The notes below the pieces were generated by a model. That model saw nothing but the letters and a program-made list of their open reading frames with translations, was not told the origin of the DNA and ran no database searches. The translations under genes were made by a program, and so were the position numbers. This document shows positions 7,112 through 12,946 of a stretch of DNA of 27,315 nt, piece by piece; positions within the stretch are counted from its first letter, which is position 1, and each line of letters starts with the position of its first letter. The DNA is from a virus. Location of the stretch: the IMG/VR virus record IMGVR_UViG_3300008108_000454, positions 1 through 27,315 of that record. One strand, given 5' to 3'.

Positions 7112-7890
7112 GCTGCACCGCCTTGACGCTTAATTGCGGCGTCAAAGAAATCCAGAATGTCCAGGCTTTCATCGCCAAGCGCGGTGCCTTGCCGCGTGTT
7201 TGTCCAATGCTGGCGCGCGGCTTCCATATCCAGAAAGCGGCAACCAGCTTTGATGAAATAGCCTTCCTTGCAATGCCACAGGAAAAACTCATAACTATCT
7301 GACCGCGTGGCGCGGCGCAGAATGCCGATGGCGGTCTTGTCGTTGATCTTGGCGCCGACAAGGTAGGCGCCGCCAAGGTTGGCGCCGACAAGGACGGCGT
7401 CGGCAAGGTTGGCGCCGCCAAGGTCGGCGCCGACAAGGTCGGCGCCGACAAGGTAGGCGCCGCCAAGGTTGGCGTCGCCAAGGTCGGCGCCGCCAAGGTT
7501 GGCGTCGCCGAGGTTGGCGCCGCCAAGGTTGGCGCCGCCAAGGTTGGCGCCGACAAGGACGGCGTCGGCAAGGTTGGCGCCGCCAAGGTCGGCGCCGCCA
7601 AGGACGGCGTCGGCAAGGTTGGCGCCGACAAGGTAGGCGCCGCCAAGGTTGGCGTCGGCAAGGTTGGCGCCGACAAGGTTGGCGTCGGCAAGGACGGCGT
7701 CGGCAAGGTTGGCGCCGCCAAGGTCGGCGCCGCCAAGGTTGGCGCCGACAAGGTTGGCGCCGCTAAGGTTGGCGCCGACAAGGTTGGCGTCGGCAAGGTT
7801 GGCGTCGGCAAGGTTGGCGCGCTTTCCGCCTTTGCTTTCAAGCCATAGCTTATGCTCCGCCAATACGGCGGCGATTTCTTCCTTGGTCAT
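7108..7890 (-). CDS. Pentapeptide-repeat protein
   Basis: A 260-residue protein. Residues 1-24 form a leader helix ([20 protein letters not shown]). Residues 25-179 are 31 uninterrupted A(N/D/V/Y)LxG/D-type pentapeptides, which fold into a right-handed quadrilateral beta-helix. Residues about 180-260 are a globular C-terminal domain ([20 protein letters not shown], then [14 protein letters not shown]). Some pentapeptide proteins mimic DNA and inhibit gyrase, but others have quite different roles; nothing here fixes which applies. GGAGA about 9 nt upstream supports the ATG at 7890, and both ends overlap neighbouring genes by ATGA. The near-identical 15-bp DNA units keep other frames open across the array, creating spurious ORFs. 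Confidence 0.9.
   Translation of the reverse strand: MTKEEIAAVLAEHKLWLESKGGKRANLADANLADANLVGANLSGANLVGANLGGADLGGANLADAVLADANLVGANLADANLGGAYLVGANLADAVLGGADLGGANLADAVLVGANLGGANLGGANLGDANLGGADLGDANLGGAYLVGADLVGADLGGANLADAVLVGANLGGAYLVGAKINDKTAIGILRRATRSDSYEFFLWHCKEGYFIKAGCRFLDMEAARQHWTNTRQGTALGDESLDILDFFDAAIKRQGGAA
7354..7818 (-). repeat. 15-bp tandem coding repeat (pentapeptide array)
   Basis: About 31 tandem 15-bp units, seen on the plus strand as variants of AAGGTTGGCGCCGCC, encode residues 25-179 of the pentapeptide protein. Only a few positions vary (GTT/GTC/GAC/GTA and the trailing GCCGCC/GCCGAC/GTCGGC). Nucleotide identity between units is much higher than protein function requires, so the array probably expands and contracts by slippage or recombination. 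Confidence 0.9.
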
Positions 7891-8135
7891 TGTCCATCTC
7901 CAAAAAGTGATAGCTGCCCGACATCCGGGATCAGCACTTGCGCGCCGCTCGCCCTTAATAGCGCCTCAATGGCCGCAGCTTGCGCGCGGCATTGCGCGGC
8001 ATTATCGCGGCACTGTTCGGCCCGGTCGGTATCGCCGAAGCCGTCATACCGCGCCGCAGATGCTTCAAAATGGCGGGCATCAAGGATGCGCTGTGCATGT
8101 AGCGCAGCGACAATAAAGACATGATCCGGCGTCAT
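7887..8135 (-). CDS. Small helical protein ending in a beta-clamp-binding motif
   Basis: An 82-residue protein from ATG 8135, one base after the upstream stop; the longer frame to 8225 overlaps the neighbouring gene and is rejected. Most of it is one Ala/Arg/Asp-rich helical region ([20 protein letters not shown], then [20 protein letters not shown]). The last nine residues contain QLSLF (74-78), which matches the QL(S/D)LF consensus by which polymerases and other replication proteins dock on the bacterial DnaN sliding clamp. The motif is in the usual place, a flexible C-terminal tail. I infer that the protein binds the host clamp; its effect on replication is not evident. Confidence 0.75.
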   Translation of the reverse strand: MTPDHVFIVAALHAQRILDARHFEASAARYDGFGDTDRAEQCRDNAAQCRAQAAAIEALLRASGAQVLIPDVGQLSLFGDGQ

Positions 8136-8136
8136 G

Positions 8137-8502
8137 TCAGAAATCCCGGCGCGCGTTCGCGGCATCAATCGCCCGGTAAAAGGCGCCGTTCGCGGCGCCA
8201 TCTTCCGCCTTGCGCTCAACCTCATTGGTCAGGGTGCCGGCGGCTTCCACAAGCTGATCAAGCGCGTAGTCAATCGCCTCGGATGCGTCTTGGCTGGGAG
8301 CGGCGGCGCTGATTGCCAGAAGCTGCGACACCATGTGTTCAAATTGCAGCATGTCAGCCCATGCGCGGGTCGCGGCTTCGTGCCAGTTGCCTTTCCGGTC
8401 ATTCGGGCACTTTTCCAAGCGGGTGCGATAGCCTGCCAGCGTAACCAGCGCTTCATGCTGCGCGGGCGGTTCGGGCGGTTGAATTGGCAGAAGATTGAGC
8501 AT
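8137..8502 (-). CDS. First gene of leftward operon, unknown helical protein
   Basis: A 121-residue protein from ATG 8502 with GAGGG about 10 nt upstream. It starts MLNLLPIQPPEPPAQHEALV and is predominantly helical and Ala/Glu-rich (AWADMLQFEHMVSQLLAISA, then AIDYALDQLVEAAGTLTNEV). Being promoter-proximal, with the leftward promoter about 50-75 bp upstream, it is probably among the first products made after infection. No family is recognised and no catalytic residues stand out. Confidence 0.7.
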   Translation of the reverse strand: MLNLLPIQPPEPPAQHEALVTLAGYRTRLEKCPNDRKGNWHEAATRAWADMLQFEHMVSQLLAISAAAPSQDASEAIDYALDQLVEAAGTLTNEVERKAEDGAANGAFYRAIDAANARRDF

Positions 8503-8549
8503 TGTGCTTCCCTCGTTTATTCCGCGCCACCATCGGCGGGGATGGGTGG

Positions 8550-8578
8550 ACCCTATGCCTCACGGCGCGTAGTGTCAA
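8550..8578 (-). promoter_or_regulatory. Leftward early promoter
   Basis: Read on the minus strand: TTGACA (8578-8573), a 17-bp spacer, and TAGGGT (8555-8550) as a degenerate -10. It lies about 48 bp upstream of the first leftward start codon. The -35 box is perfect and preceded by a run of Ts. The -10 matches TATAAT only at its first, second and last positions, so it may need an activator. Confidence 0.65.
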
Positions 8579-8618
8579 GAAAAAAAGTTTCCATCACCGG
8601 CAATTTTTTTTCTTGACA
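8573..8618. repeat. Perfect 14-bp inverted repeat between divergent promoters
   Basis: TGTCAAGAAAAAAA (8573-8586) and TTTTTTTCTTGACA (8605-8618) are perfect inverted copies separated by 18 bp. Each arm is a -35 box plus its upstream A/T tract, so the control region is nearly mirror-symmetric. The A/T tracts could act as UP elements or bend the DNA. The symmetry would let one regulator, for instance the Cro-like product of the adjacent gene, act on both promoters equally. Confidence 0.8.
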
Positions 8619-8641
8619 GGCTTCCCGGTTTTGGGCAGGGT
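8613..8641 (+). promoter_or_regulatory. Rightward early promoter
   Basis: TTGACA (8613-8618), a 17-bp spacer, and CAGGGT (8636-8641). The repressor start codon at 8650 is only 8 nt beyond the -10, so the transcript would be leaderless or nearly so. The same -35, spacer length and GGG-containing -10 occur in the divergent leftward promoter and in the one before the terminase operon. Confidence 0.6.
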
Positions 8642-8649
8642 TCCGGCCC

Positions 8650-8853
8650 ATGACCATTTCAGACCTCATAGCCCGCGCCGGCGGGCGGAAGCACCTGGCC
8701 GAACGCCTCGGATCGAGCGAAAAGGCCGTTTACATGTGGACCCGCAAAGGCGTCCCCCACAAGCATCACGCCCGGCTGCGCGCCATGCTCCGGCGCCGCG
8801 TTGCGCCTGGCGCGCTGGCGGTGGCGCTGGAATGGAGGCCGGCCCGTGGGTAG
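8650..8853 (+). CDS. Cro/YdaS-like helix-turn-helix repressor
   Basis: A 67-residue protein with one N-terminal HTH: MTISDLIARAGGRKHLAERL, then GSSEKAVYMWTRKGVPHKH. The pattern 'IARxGGxxxLAexLGxSxxAVxxWxxxGVPxxh' is that of YdaS/Cro-type phage regulators. The C-terminal part is basic (RAMLRRR) and short. It is the first gene to the right of the divergent promoters and has no visible Shine-Dalgarno, with the start only 8 nt from the predicted -10. Leaderless expression, as known for some phage repressors, is therefore likely. Probable targets are the two promoters next to it. Confidence 0.8.
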   Translation: MTISDLIARAGGRKHLAERLGSSEKAVYMWTRKGVPHKHHARLRAMLRRRVAPGALAVALEWRPARG

Positions 8854-9112
8854 CTTCTGGCGCGAAATCGCGACCAATCAAGATCGCTTGACGCCATCGG
8901 AGGATGCCCTTGTATGGCGGTTGCGGGGTCAAAACATGCCATGGGACAAGATCGAGCGCCGCATTAAAAACACGCGCGCCATTGCGGGGGGTGAATGCTT
9001 TGGGCCGGCGCCGCACACTATTTTGCGCGCCTGCCTGATGTGCCGTGATGATTTCCAAGCAAAAAGCAAATTCCAGCGCATGTGCGAACGTTGCAGAAAG
9101 AGGACAGCATGA
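8846..9112 (+). CDS. Small zinc-ribbon protein
   Basis: An 88-residue protein starting at GTG 8846, with GGAGG at 8834-8838, 7 nt upstream. The GTG overlaps the end of the repressor gene. The N-terminal half has a helix-turn-helix-like region (TPSEDALVWRLRGQNMPWDK, then IERRI) similar in style to Myb/SANT-type DNA-binding helices. The C-terminal half holds two CxxC pairs (ACLMCRDDF and MCERCRKR) separated by about 14 residues, a probable zinc ribbon. A role in DNA binding or transcription is likely from these elements. No exact family is recognised. It overlaps the GcrA-like gene by ATGA. Confidence 0.7.
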   Translation: MGSFWREIATNQDRLTPSEDALVWRLRGQNMPWDKIERRIKNTRAIAGGECFGPAPHTILRACLMCRDDFQAKSKFQRMCERCRKRTA

Positions 9113-9804
9113 ACCAGCATAATGGCGTTTGGACGCCAGATCGCGACGCGCAATTGCGCGCGCTTTGGGATGCAGGCCATACCGGGACGGACATCGCGCA
9201 GCGCATGTGCGCCACCAAGAACAGCATCATTGGCCGGGTGCATCGCTTGAAGCTGGCGCCGCGCGTGTCGCCCATTGCGACTATCACGCGGCCTTGGACG
9301 GAAGAGGAAGACGCGTGGCTGACGCAGCTTTACGGCGGTTTTCTTAACGTTGATCAGATTGGCCAGAAGCTTGACCGCAGCCCGGCGTCTATACGATATC
9401 GGGCAGTGCATCTTGGCCTTGTGTCTAAAAAGGGTTCAGCCGAGCATCGTGCCCGGCTGAGCGGCGCGCAACAAAAGAGGACATCCCCTGTCCAGCGCGC
9501 CGCAAAAACCAGCGCAGCGCCTCCCTCTGCGCGTGGTGGCCGGGCGTCCTTTCCTCCGCCCGGCGCTAACTTGCCCGGCGCTGATCCGCTTCAAGCGTTG
9601 CATCAGCGCCGGGTCTTTTCAGAGAAGCAGTGCAAGGTGGTGGTAAGCGGCGATGATGAACCGCTGCGCTTCTGTTCTGAGCCGGTCATTGCCAACGCCA
9701 GGGGTCAGAATTGCGCTTCGCCGTATTGTTTGGCGCATTACCGCGCCGCGTACATCGGCACAAACAAAGACTTGGGCAATCCTGGCCCGGCTAGGTGGGC
9801 GTGA
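9109..9804 (+). CDS. GcrA-family transcription regulator
   Basis: A 231-residue protein from ATG 9109. The N-terminus (VWTPDRDAQLRALWDAGHTG, then TDIAQRM and NSIIGRVHRLKL) matches the GcrA HTH, and the C-terminus (CKVVVSGDDEPLRFCSEPV, then CASPYCLAHYRAAY) matches the cysteine/histidine C-terminal region of GcrA. Between them is a second Myb-like repeat (RPWTEEEDAWLTQLYGG, SPASIRYRAVHLGL) and a Ser/Pro/Ala-rich linker, making it longer than host GcrA. In Caulobacter, GcrA works with sigma-70 at promoters carrying methylated GANTC sites. A phage copy would be expected to redirect host cell-cycle transcription or activate the weak phage promoters; that is inference. Confidence 0.85.
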   Translation: MNQHNGVWTPDRDAQLRALWDAGHTGTDIAQRMCATKNSIIGRVHRLKLAPRVSPIATITRPWTEEEDAWLTQLYGGFLNVDQIGQKLDRSPASIRYRAVHLGLVSKKGSAEHRARLSGAQQKRTSPVQRAAKTSAAPPSARGGRASFPPPGANLPGADPLQALHQRRVFSEKQCKVVVSGDDEPLRFCSEPVIANARGQNCASPYCLAHYRAAYIGTNKDLGNPGPARWA

Positions 9805-10433
9805 TGAAAGACATTCGGGTAATCGTCACCGTCAAGAATGCGGTGATGCTTCGCGCAATGGATCAAGCGGGCTTCAGCACCGCGATTGAATTGGCGCGGG
9901 CATCTGGCGTGAACAACACCACAGTCGGGCTTTATCTCAACCTGAAATTAGCGCCATACACGCCAAGCGGCGAATTGCGAGATAGCATTGTCCGCATAGG
10001 GTATGCCCTAAAGCGGTTGCCAGAAGATTTATTCCCGGCGCCATTTTTGCGCCGCGCGCTGCAAACAAACCGCGTCACGCGCGACGTTGATGCCGAGAGC
10101 CTGCCGGCATTGATGGCCACGGCGCCGCCTTCGATCGCCTATGATCCTGAGCGCAGCTTTATCGTGAAAGAAGCGGTTGACTCGCTGATGGTCGCCCTTG
10201 AGTCGATGAAGACTATGGACGGCAAAAGCGACGCGCGCGGCATTGCGGTTGTAAAGCATTACTACGGATTGGAAGGCGGCGAGCCTTCCACGCTTGAGGC
10301 AACCGCCAAGCATTTCGGAGTGACGCGCGAGCGGGTGCGGCAGATTTTGCATAGGGTGGAATGGCGGCTAAAGCACAAGCTGAACTCGCCCAAATATGAA
10401 GACGCAAAGCGCGCGATGTTGGAGATGATGTAA
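9804..10433 (+). CDS. Sigma-region-4-like HTH regulator
   Basis: A 209-residue protein from ATG 9804, overlapping the GcrA-like stop as TGATG. An N-terminal helical domain (AIELARASGVNNTTVGLYLN) resembles a Cro/XRE-type HTH. The C-terminal part (STLEATAKHFGVTRERVRQI, then LHRVEWRLKHKL) is the classic sigma-70 region 4.2 pattern, in which the helix VTRERVRQIE recognises the -35 element. No sigma region 2 is visible, so it is not a complete sigma factor. It could redirect RNA polymerase or act as an activator. Its location next to the GcrA-like gene makes a transcription-control pair likely. Confidence 0.8.
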   Translation: MKDIRVIVTVKNAVMLRAMDQAGFSTAIELARASGVNNTTVGLYLNLKLAPYTPSGELRDSIVRIGYALKRLPEDLFPAPFLRRALQTNRVTRDVDAESLPALMATAPPSIAYDPERSFIVKEAVDSLMVALESMKTMDGKSDARGIAVVKHYYGLEGGEPSTLEATAKHFGVTRERVRQILHRVEWRLKHKLNSPKYEDAKRAMLEMM

Positions 10434-10555
10434 TGATCAAGTGCATTTCCGGCTGGTGGTATCTGGTAGGGCTTGGCGCCTTCCATGGCTACCCGTTCCC
10501 GACGCGCGCTGATGCGGCGGAAGCGTTGCGGGCGCTGGGGGCGCAGGCTCCATGA
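10433..10555 (+). CDS. 40-residue hypothetical protein
   Basis: A 41-codon frame joins its neighbours exactly: the ATG overlaps the previous TAA (TAATG at 10431) and the TGA overlaps the next ATG (10552). The product starts MIKCISGWWYLVGLGAFHGY and ends in an Ala/Leu-rich helix (TRADAAEALRALGA). Such 'WWYxxG...pTRADAAxAL' mini-proteins look like a single beta-hairpin plus helix. Function unknown; the double overlap is the evidence that it is translated. Confidence 0.65.
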   Translation: MIKCISGWWYLVGLGAFHGYPFPTRADAAEALRALGAQAP

Positions 10556-10740
10556 TAGTCGCCCTGACCTTCACGCTATGCCTTGGCGCGCAATGCGAGC
10601 CGGGCATACAATTCCAGCGCGCGGCAGGCACTGGCGAGGCCCGCGCTTGCCGGATGGCTTTCGATTTCGCGCGATCCCGCGCGCATCCTGACGCGACGTT
10701 TCGGGATGTGGAATGCAAAGAACAGGAGAGAAAGAAATGA
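10552..10740 (+). CDS. 62-residue hypothetical protein
   Basis: A 62-residue protein beginning MIVALTFTLCLGAQCEPGIQ, a short hydrophobic start with two cysteines, followed by a charged helix-rich part with two more cysteines (ACRMAFDFARS, VECKEQ). The first ~13 residues could be a weak signal peptide, so a periplasmic disulfide-containing protein is possible, but the hydrophobic run is short. It overlaps both neighbours by ATGA. No family is recognised. Confidence 0.6.
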   Translation: MIVALTFTLCLGAQCEPGIQFQRAAGTGEARACRMAFDFARSRAHPDATFRDVECKEQERKK

Positions 10741-11048
10741 GTGATCAAGAGCGAAGCGCGGGCCAATTTGTTGGAGCAAGCGCATATGGGCAAGCGCAAC
10801 GGCCTTTCCAGCCAACACCAGAAGAAATAGCAGAATGGCGGAAAAAGGAAGAAGAGCAACGCAAAGTCTACGCTGAGCAACAGCGCAAACAAGCCCGCGC
10901 CGAATTGCGCGACCGCTTTGCTGCCGCTGCGCTGACGGGGTTGCTTGTGGCAGGCGATAATTTTGCACAAGTTTACAACCGCGATGAAATGGCGATTGAG
11001 GCATGGAATCAAGCCGACGCCATGCTAAAGGCGCGCGGCGATGACTGA
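10737..11048 (+). CDS. Hypothetical protein with charged helix
   Basis: A 103-residue protein from ATG 10737 (AGGAGAG about 9 nt upstream, ATGA overlap with the previous stop). Residues about 28-62 are an unbroken Glu/Lys/Gln/Arg-rich helix (EEIAEWRKKEEEQRKVYAEQ, then QRKQARAELRDRF). The last ~40 residues form a more hydrophobic helical part (AAAALTGLLVAG). The pattern recalls small phage proteins with a C-terminal 'FAAAALTGLLA...' segment, whose role is unknown. The next gene starts inside its last three codons. Confidence 0.65.
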   Translation: MSDQERSAGQFVGASAYGQAQRPFQPTPEEIAEWRKKEEEQRKVYAEQQRKQARAELRDRFAAAALTGLLVAGDNFAQVYNRDEMAIEAWNQADAMLKARGDD

Positions 11049-11169
11049 CACCCGCGCGCAGCTTCGCGCCGTGCTGGTTGTGGCCATCGCAGCCATAGCA
11101 GCAGCCTTCGCCGTGCATGTGACCGCACGGCTGAACGACATTCTGACAATCCTGGAGGGGATGAAATGA
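11041..11169 (+). CDS. Tiny membrane protein 1 of 5
   Basis: A 42-residue protein starting MTDTRAQLRAVLVVAIAAIA, with one hydrophobic helix (about residues 9-28) and a polar C-terminal tail (RLNDILTILEGMK). The ATG lies within the last codons of the previous gene, and the stop overlaps the next start by ATGA. The C-terminal GGAGGGG (11153-11159 region) serves as ribosome-binding site for the following gene. A single-pass protein of unknown function. Confidence 0.65.
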   Translation: MTDTRAQLRAVLVVAIAAIAAAFAVHVTARLNDILTILEGMK

Positions 11170-11291
11170 GACACAACCGCACAATCCGCGAAAAGGCGCG
11201 CCAGTATGGCGAGGCAGCGATTGCGCTTGCCATGATGGCCGGCGCGTCCTTCGCTGGCGCAGGCGCCGCGCATTGGGTGTTTGGGCCATGA
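11166..11291 (+). CDS. Tiny membrane protein 2 of 5
   Basis: A 41-residue protein with a basic N-terminus (MRHNRTIREKARQYGEAA) and a Gly/Ala-rich helix (IALAMMAGASFAGAGAAHW). The positive-inside rule predicts the N-terminus in the cytoplasm. GGAGGGG lies about 7 nt before the ATG, and both ends overlap neighbours by ATGA. Small-residue-rich helices of this kind tend to pack into oligomers. Function unknown. Confidence 0.65.
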   Translation: MRHNRTIREKARQYGEAAIALAMMAGASFAGAGAAHWVFGP

Positions 11292-11383
11292 GTGACATCA
11301 TATTGGCGATTTATATTTCTGCGCTTTTGGGTGCCTGCATTTGGGGTTCGGCGCCTTTTTTACTGAAGGCGGTGCTGGGATGA
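11288..11383 (+). CDS. Tiny membrane protein 3 of 5
   Basis: A 31-residue protein that is almost entirely hydrophobic, beginning MSDIILAIYISALLGACIWG and ending in a short basic tail. ATGA overlaps on both sides tie it to its neighbours. There is no separate Shine-Dalgarno, so translation probably relies on coupling. It is too short for family assignment. Confidence 0.55.
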   Translation: MSDIILAIYISALLGACIWGSAPFLLKAVLG

Positions 11384-11514
11384 GCAACTTCGAAAAGTTC
11401 GACGCGATCATGTCGCGATTGATTGGCATTGCGGTGATCGGGTTTGGCTTTGGTGTCATTGGCTGGGGCGTCATTATCGGGATGCTTTGGATACACAAGG
11501 TGGTGTTGTCATGA
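11380..11514 (+). CDS. Tiny membrane protein 4 of 5
   Basis: A 44-residue protein. A polar head (MSNFEKFDAIMSRLIG) leads into a 22-residue Gly/Ile/Val/Phe helix (IAVIGFGFGVIGWGVIIGML) and a short WIHK tail. The Gly-x-Gly-x spacing of the helix suggests tight helix packing. Its start overlaps gene 3 and its stop lies within the leader of gene 5. Confidence 0.6.
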   Translation: MSNFEKFDAIMSRLIGIAVIGFGFGVIGWGVIIGMLWIHKVVLS

Positions 11515-11525
11515 AGGAGGATAAG

Positions 11526-11642
11526 ATGGACAAAGACTGGATTGCTCTTTTTGTTGCTGGGGTTGTGGTGTGGGGGCTTTTGGCCTTCGCAGTAACAGCA
11601 GCGGCATTGGCCGTCGGCTCTTGGCGGTGGGCACTATCATGA
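11526..11642 (+). CDS. Tiny membrane protein 5 of 5
   Basis: A 38-residue protein from ATG 11526, chosen because AAGGAGG (11514-11520) stands just upstream; an in-frame ATG at 11511 (overlapping gene 4) lacks such a site. It begins MDKDWIALFVAGVVVWGLLA and continues hydrophobic to a WRW tail. The stop overlaps the start of the VRR-NUC nuclease by ATGA. Confidence 0.6.
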   Translation: MDKDWIALFVAGVVVWGLLAFAVTAAALAVGSWRWALS

Positions 11643-12118
11643 CCGCCGACCCCCAGCGCAAACTTAAAGAAAGATTGGCCTTGGCTGTACAAACGGGCGA
11701 ACACCCAATCCGTATCTCGATCATAAAATCTATGATAGATGTCGGTATTACAGACCGTGATCTAAGAGGCCGCAAGCGCCGCGCGCAACCCGAAGCCGCT
11801 ATCCAGCGCGCCATCATCGCGCGGCTGAAACTGTCCGGCATTGTGTGCCACCACTCGCCCAACGCAGCCAAGCGCAGCGTGATGGGCGGACGGCGCATCA
11901 AGGCTGACGGCATGATAACCGGCTGGCCTGACCTAATCGTAATCGGACCGGAAGGGCTGGTGGCGTTTCTGGAGGTGAAGGCGCCGGGCGGTAAGCCATC
12001 GCCAGCGCAAGCTGAGATTGGCGAAATGTTGAGGCGCATGGGGCACACATGGGCCGTGGTGCGGTCGCAGGAGCAAGCCGTAACATGGCTGCAAGCATGG
12101 GGATGGGACGTGAAATGA
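11639..12118 (+). CDS. VRR-NUC domain nuclease
   Basis: A 159-residue protein from ATG 11639, overlapping the previous stop. The core runs from QPEAAIQRAIIARLKLSG (about 51-68) through GWPDLIVIGPEGLVAFLEVK (about 98-117) to a C-terminal helix-strand (AEIGEMLRRMGHTWAVVRSQ). E53, D101 and the E-x-K of FLEVK are the expected PD-(D/E)XK catalytic residues of the VRR-NUC family, whose members cut branched or flapped DNA. In phages such enzymes are thought to resolve recombination or replication intermediates, which fits the nearby primase-helicase. Length is typical for a stand-alone VRR-NUC protein with a short N-terminal extension. Confidence 0.85.
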   Translation: MTADPQRKLKERLALAVQTGEHPIRISIIKSMIDVGITDRDLRGRKRRAQPEAAIQRAIIARLKLSGIVCHHSPNAAKRSVMGGRRIKADGMITGWPDLIVIGPEGLVAFLEVKAPGGKPSPAQAEIGEMLRRMGHTWAVVRSQEQAVTWLQAWGWDVK

Positions 12119-12396
12119 GTTCACATTGGAAGAAAAAGCGGAATTGCCGCACGTGTCGTTTTGCAAGCGCGACAGACAAAGAGCGTTCATATACGCCTGG
12201 CTTTGTTCATCGGTGCTTATTCCCAACCGATCAACTAGATTGGCCAGTGTTGCCGAGTAGCCTGACCGGGGCTTATGGCGTGGTATCTATATTGGACAAC
12301 ATAAAGAGTGGCCGTGCCAAGAAATCGGTCAACATTCGTGATGCCAGAGAAGGTGAAAGCTGCCCAAAATGGGAACAATGGGAGGTTTCAAAATGA
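12115..12396 (+). CDS. Small cysteine-containing protein, possible zinc binder
   Basis: A 93-residue protein from ATG 12115 (ATGA overlap with the nuclease stop). It opens with a basic HWKKKRNCRTCRFASA segment holding a CxxC pair; a third cysteine lies in VHRCLF and a fourth in ESCPKWEQW near the C-terminus. Four spaced cysteines, the first two as CxxC, suggest a small metal site. No family is recognised. The longer frame from 12049 lies inside the nuclease gene and is rejected. Confidence 0.6.
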   Translation: MSSHWKKKRNCRTCRFASATDKERSYTPGFVHRCLFPTDQLDWPVLPSSLTGAYGVVSILDNIKSGRAKKSVNIRDAREGESCPKWEQWEVSK

Positions 12397-12767
12397 TTGA
12401 CTGGAACAAGCCGATTGAGACGGTGGACGGGCGGAAGGCGCGCGTGATAGAGCACTTGCCGGACCCGCCAGGAGACCCAAACGATGAGGGGTATTTCGTG
12501 CCAAGGATGGTATGGGTCGAAAGCGCAAGAGCCCACGGTTTTGGCGATGTCTTCCTTGTGACTGATCGGGGCGTCCGCTGCGATGATACCGCTTGGCGCG
12601 CCCGGTCTTCAGTGCCGCAAATTCGTGAGCCGTTCATCCGCAACGTGCGGGGGAAGCGCGAGGGGTGGGTGAACATTTACGACGTGCATAAGACTGAGGC
12701 GGCGGCAATACAATGCCGCAGCCAAAATGAAGGCGTTGTTACGCGCTTTGTAAGATGGGAGGAATGA
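12393..12767 (+). CDS. Conserved phage protein, 'IDWxKPIET' type
   Basis: A 124-residue protein from ATG 12393 with GGAGG upstream and an ATGA overlap. The N-terminal MIDWNKPIETVDGRKARVI is a sequence I recall at the start of many small phage and prophage proteins of unknown function, followed by a beta-rich body (GYFVPRMVWVES, DVFLVTDRGV, FIRNVRGKREGW). Its role is unknown. It sits in the run of small genes feeding into the replication module. Confidence 0.65.
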   Translation: MIDWNKPIETVDGRKARVIEHLPDPPGDPNDEGYFVPRMVWVESARAHGFGDVFLVTDRGVRCDDTAWRARSSVPQIREPFIRNVRGKREGWVNIYDVHKTEAAAIQCRSQNEGVVTRFVRWEE

Positions 12768-12946
12768 CCGCCCCGCCCTACCCTCCGCCCATGACAACGC
12801 TGGACTTCGGCCCGGAGCCGCATAGCGAAGTGACGCAATGGGTCAAGCGCGTGTTTGAAACGCTGCAAGAGCGCGAGCCTGATCCGGTGGAAGACGCGGA
12901 ACGGGCGGCGCATTTCGAGACATGGAAGGCGAAGCAGATAAAATGA
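12764..12946 (+). CDS. 60-residue hypothetical protein
   Basis: A 60-residue protein from ATG 12764 (GGGAGG 4 nt upstream, ATGA overlap). A proline-rich head (TAPPYPPP) is followed by an acidic helical part (EVTQWVKRVFETLQEREPDP, then VEDAERAAHFETWKAKQIK). It directly precedes and overlaps the primase-helicase gene, so it could be a cofactor of replication, but that is only position. No family is recognised. Confidence 0.6.
   Translation: MTAPPYPPPMTTLDFGPEPHSEVTQWVKRVFETLQEREPDPVEDAERAAHFETWKAKQIK

Noticed and set aside
7354-7818. Repeat array resembling CRISPR
   Set aside because: Units are 15 bp without unique spacers and encode a protein repeat in frame; no cas genes are present.
7098-7841. 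Minus-strand frame of TLxAP repeats and plus-strand frame from 7649
   Set aside because: The 15-bp periodic DNA keeps other frames open across the array. Only the pentapeptide frame has a ribosome-binding site, overlaps both neighbours by ATGA and has a non-repetitive C-terminal domain.
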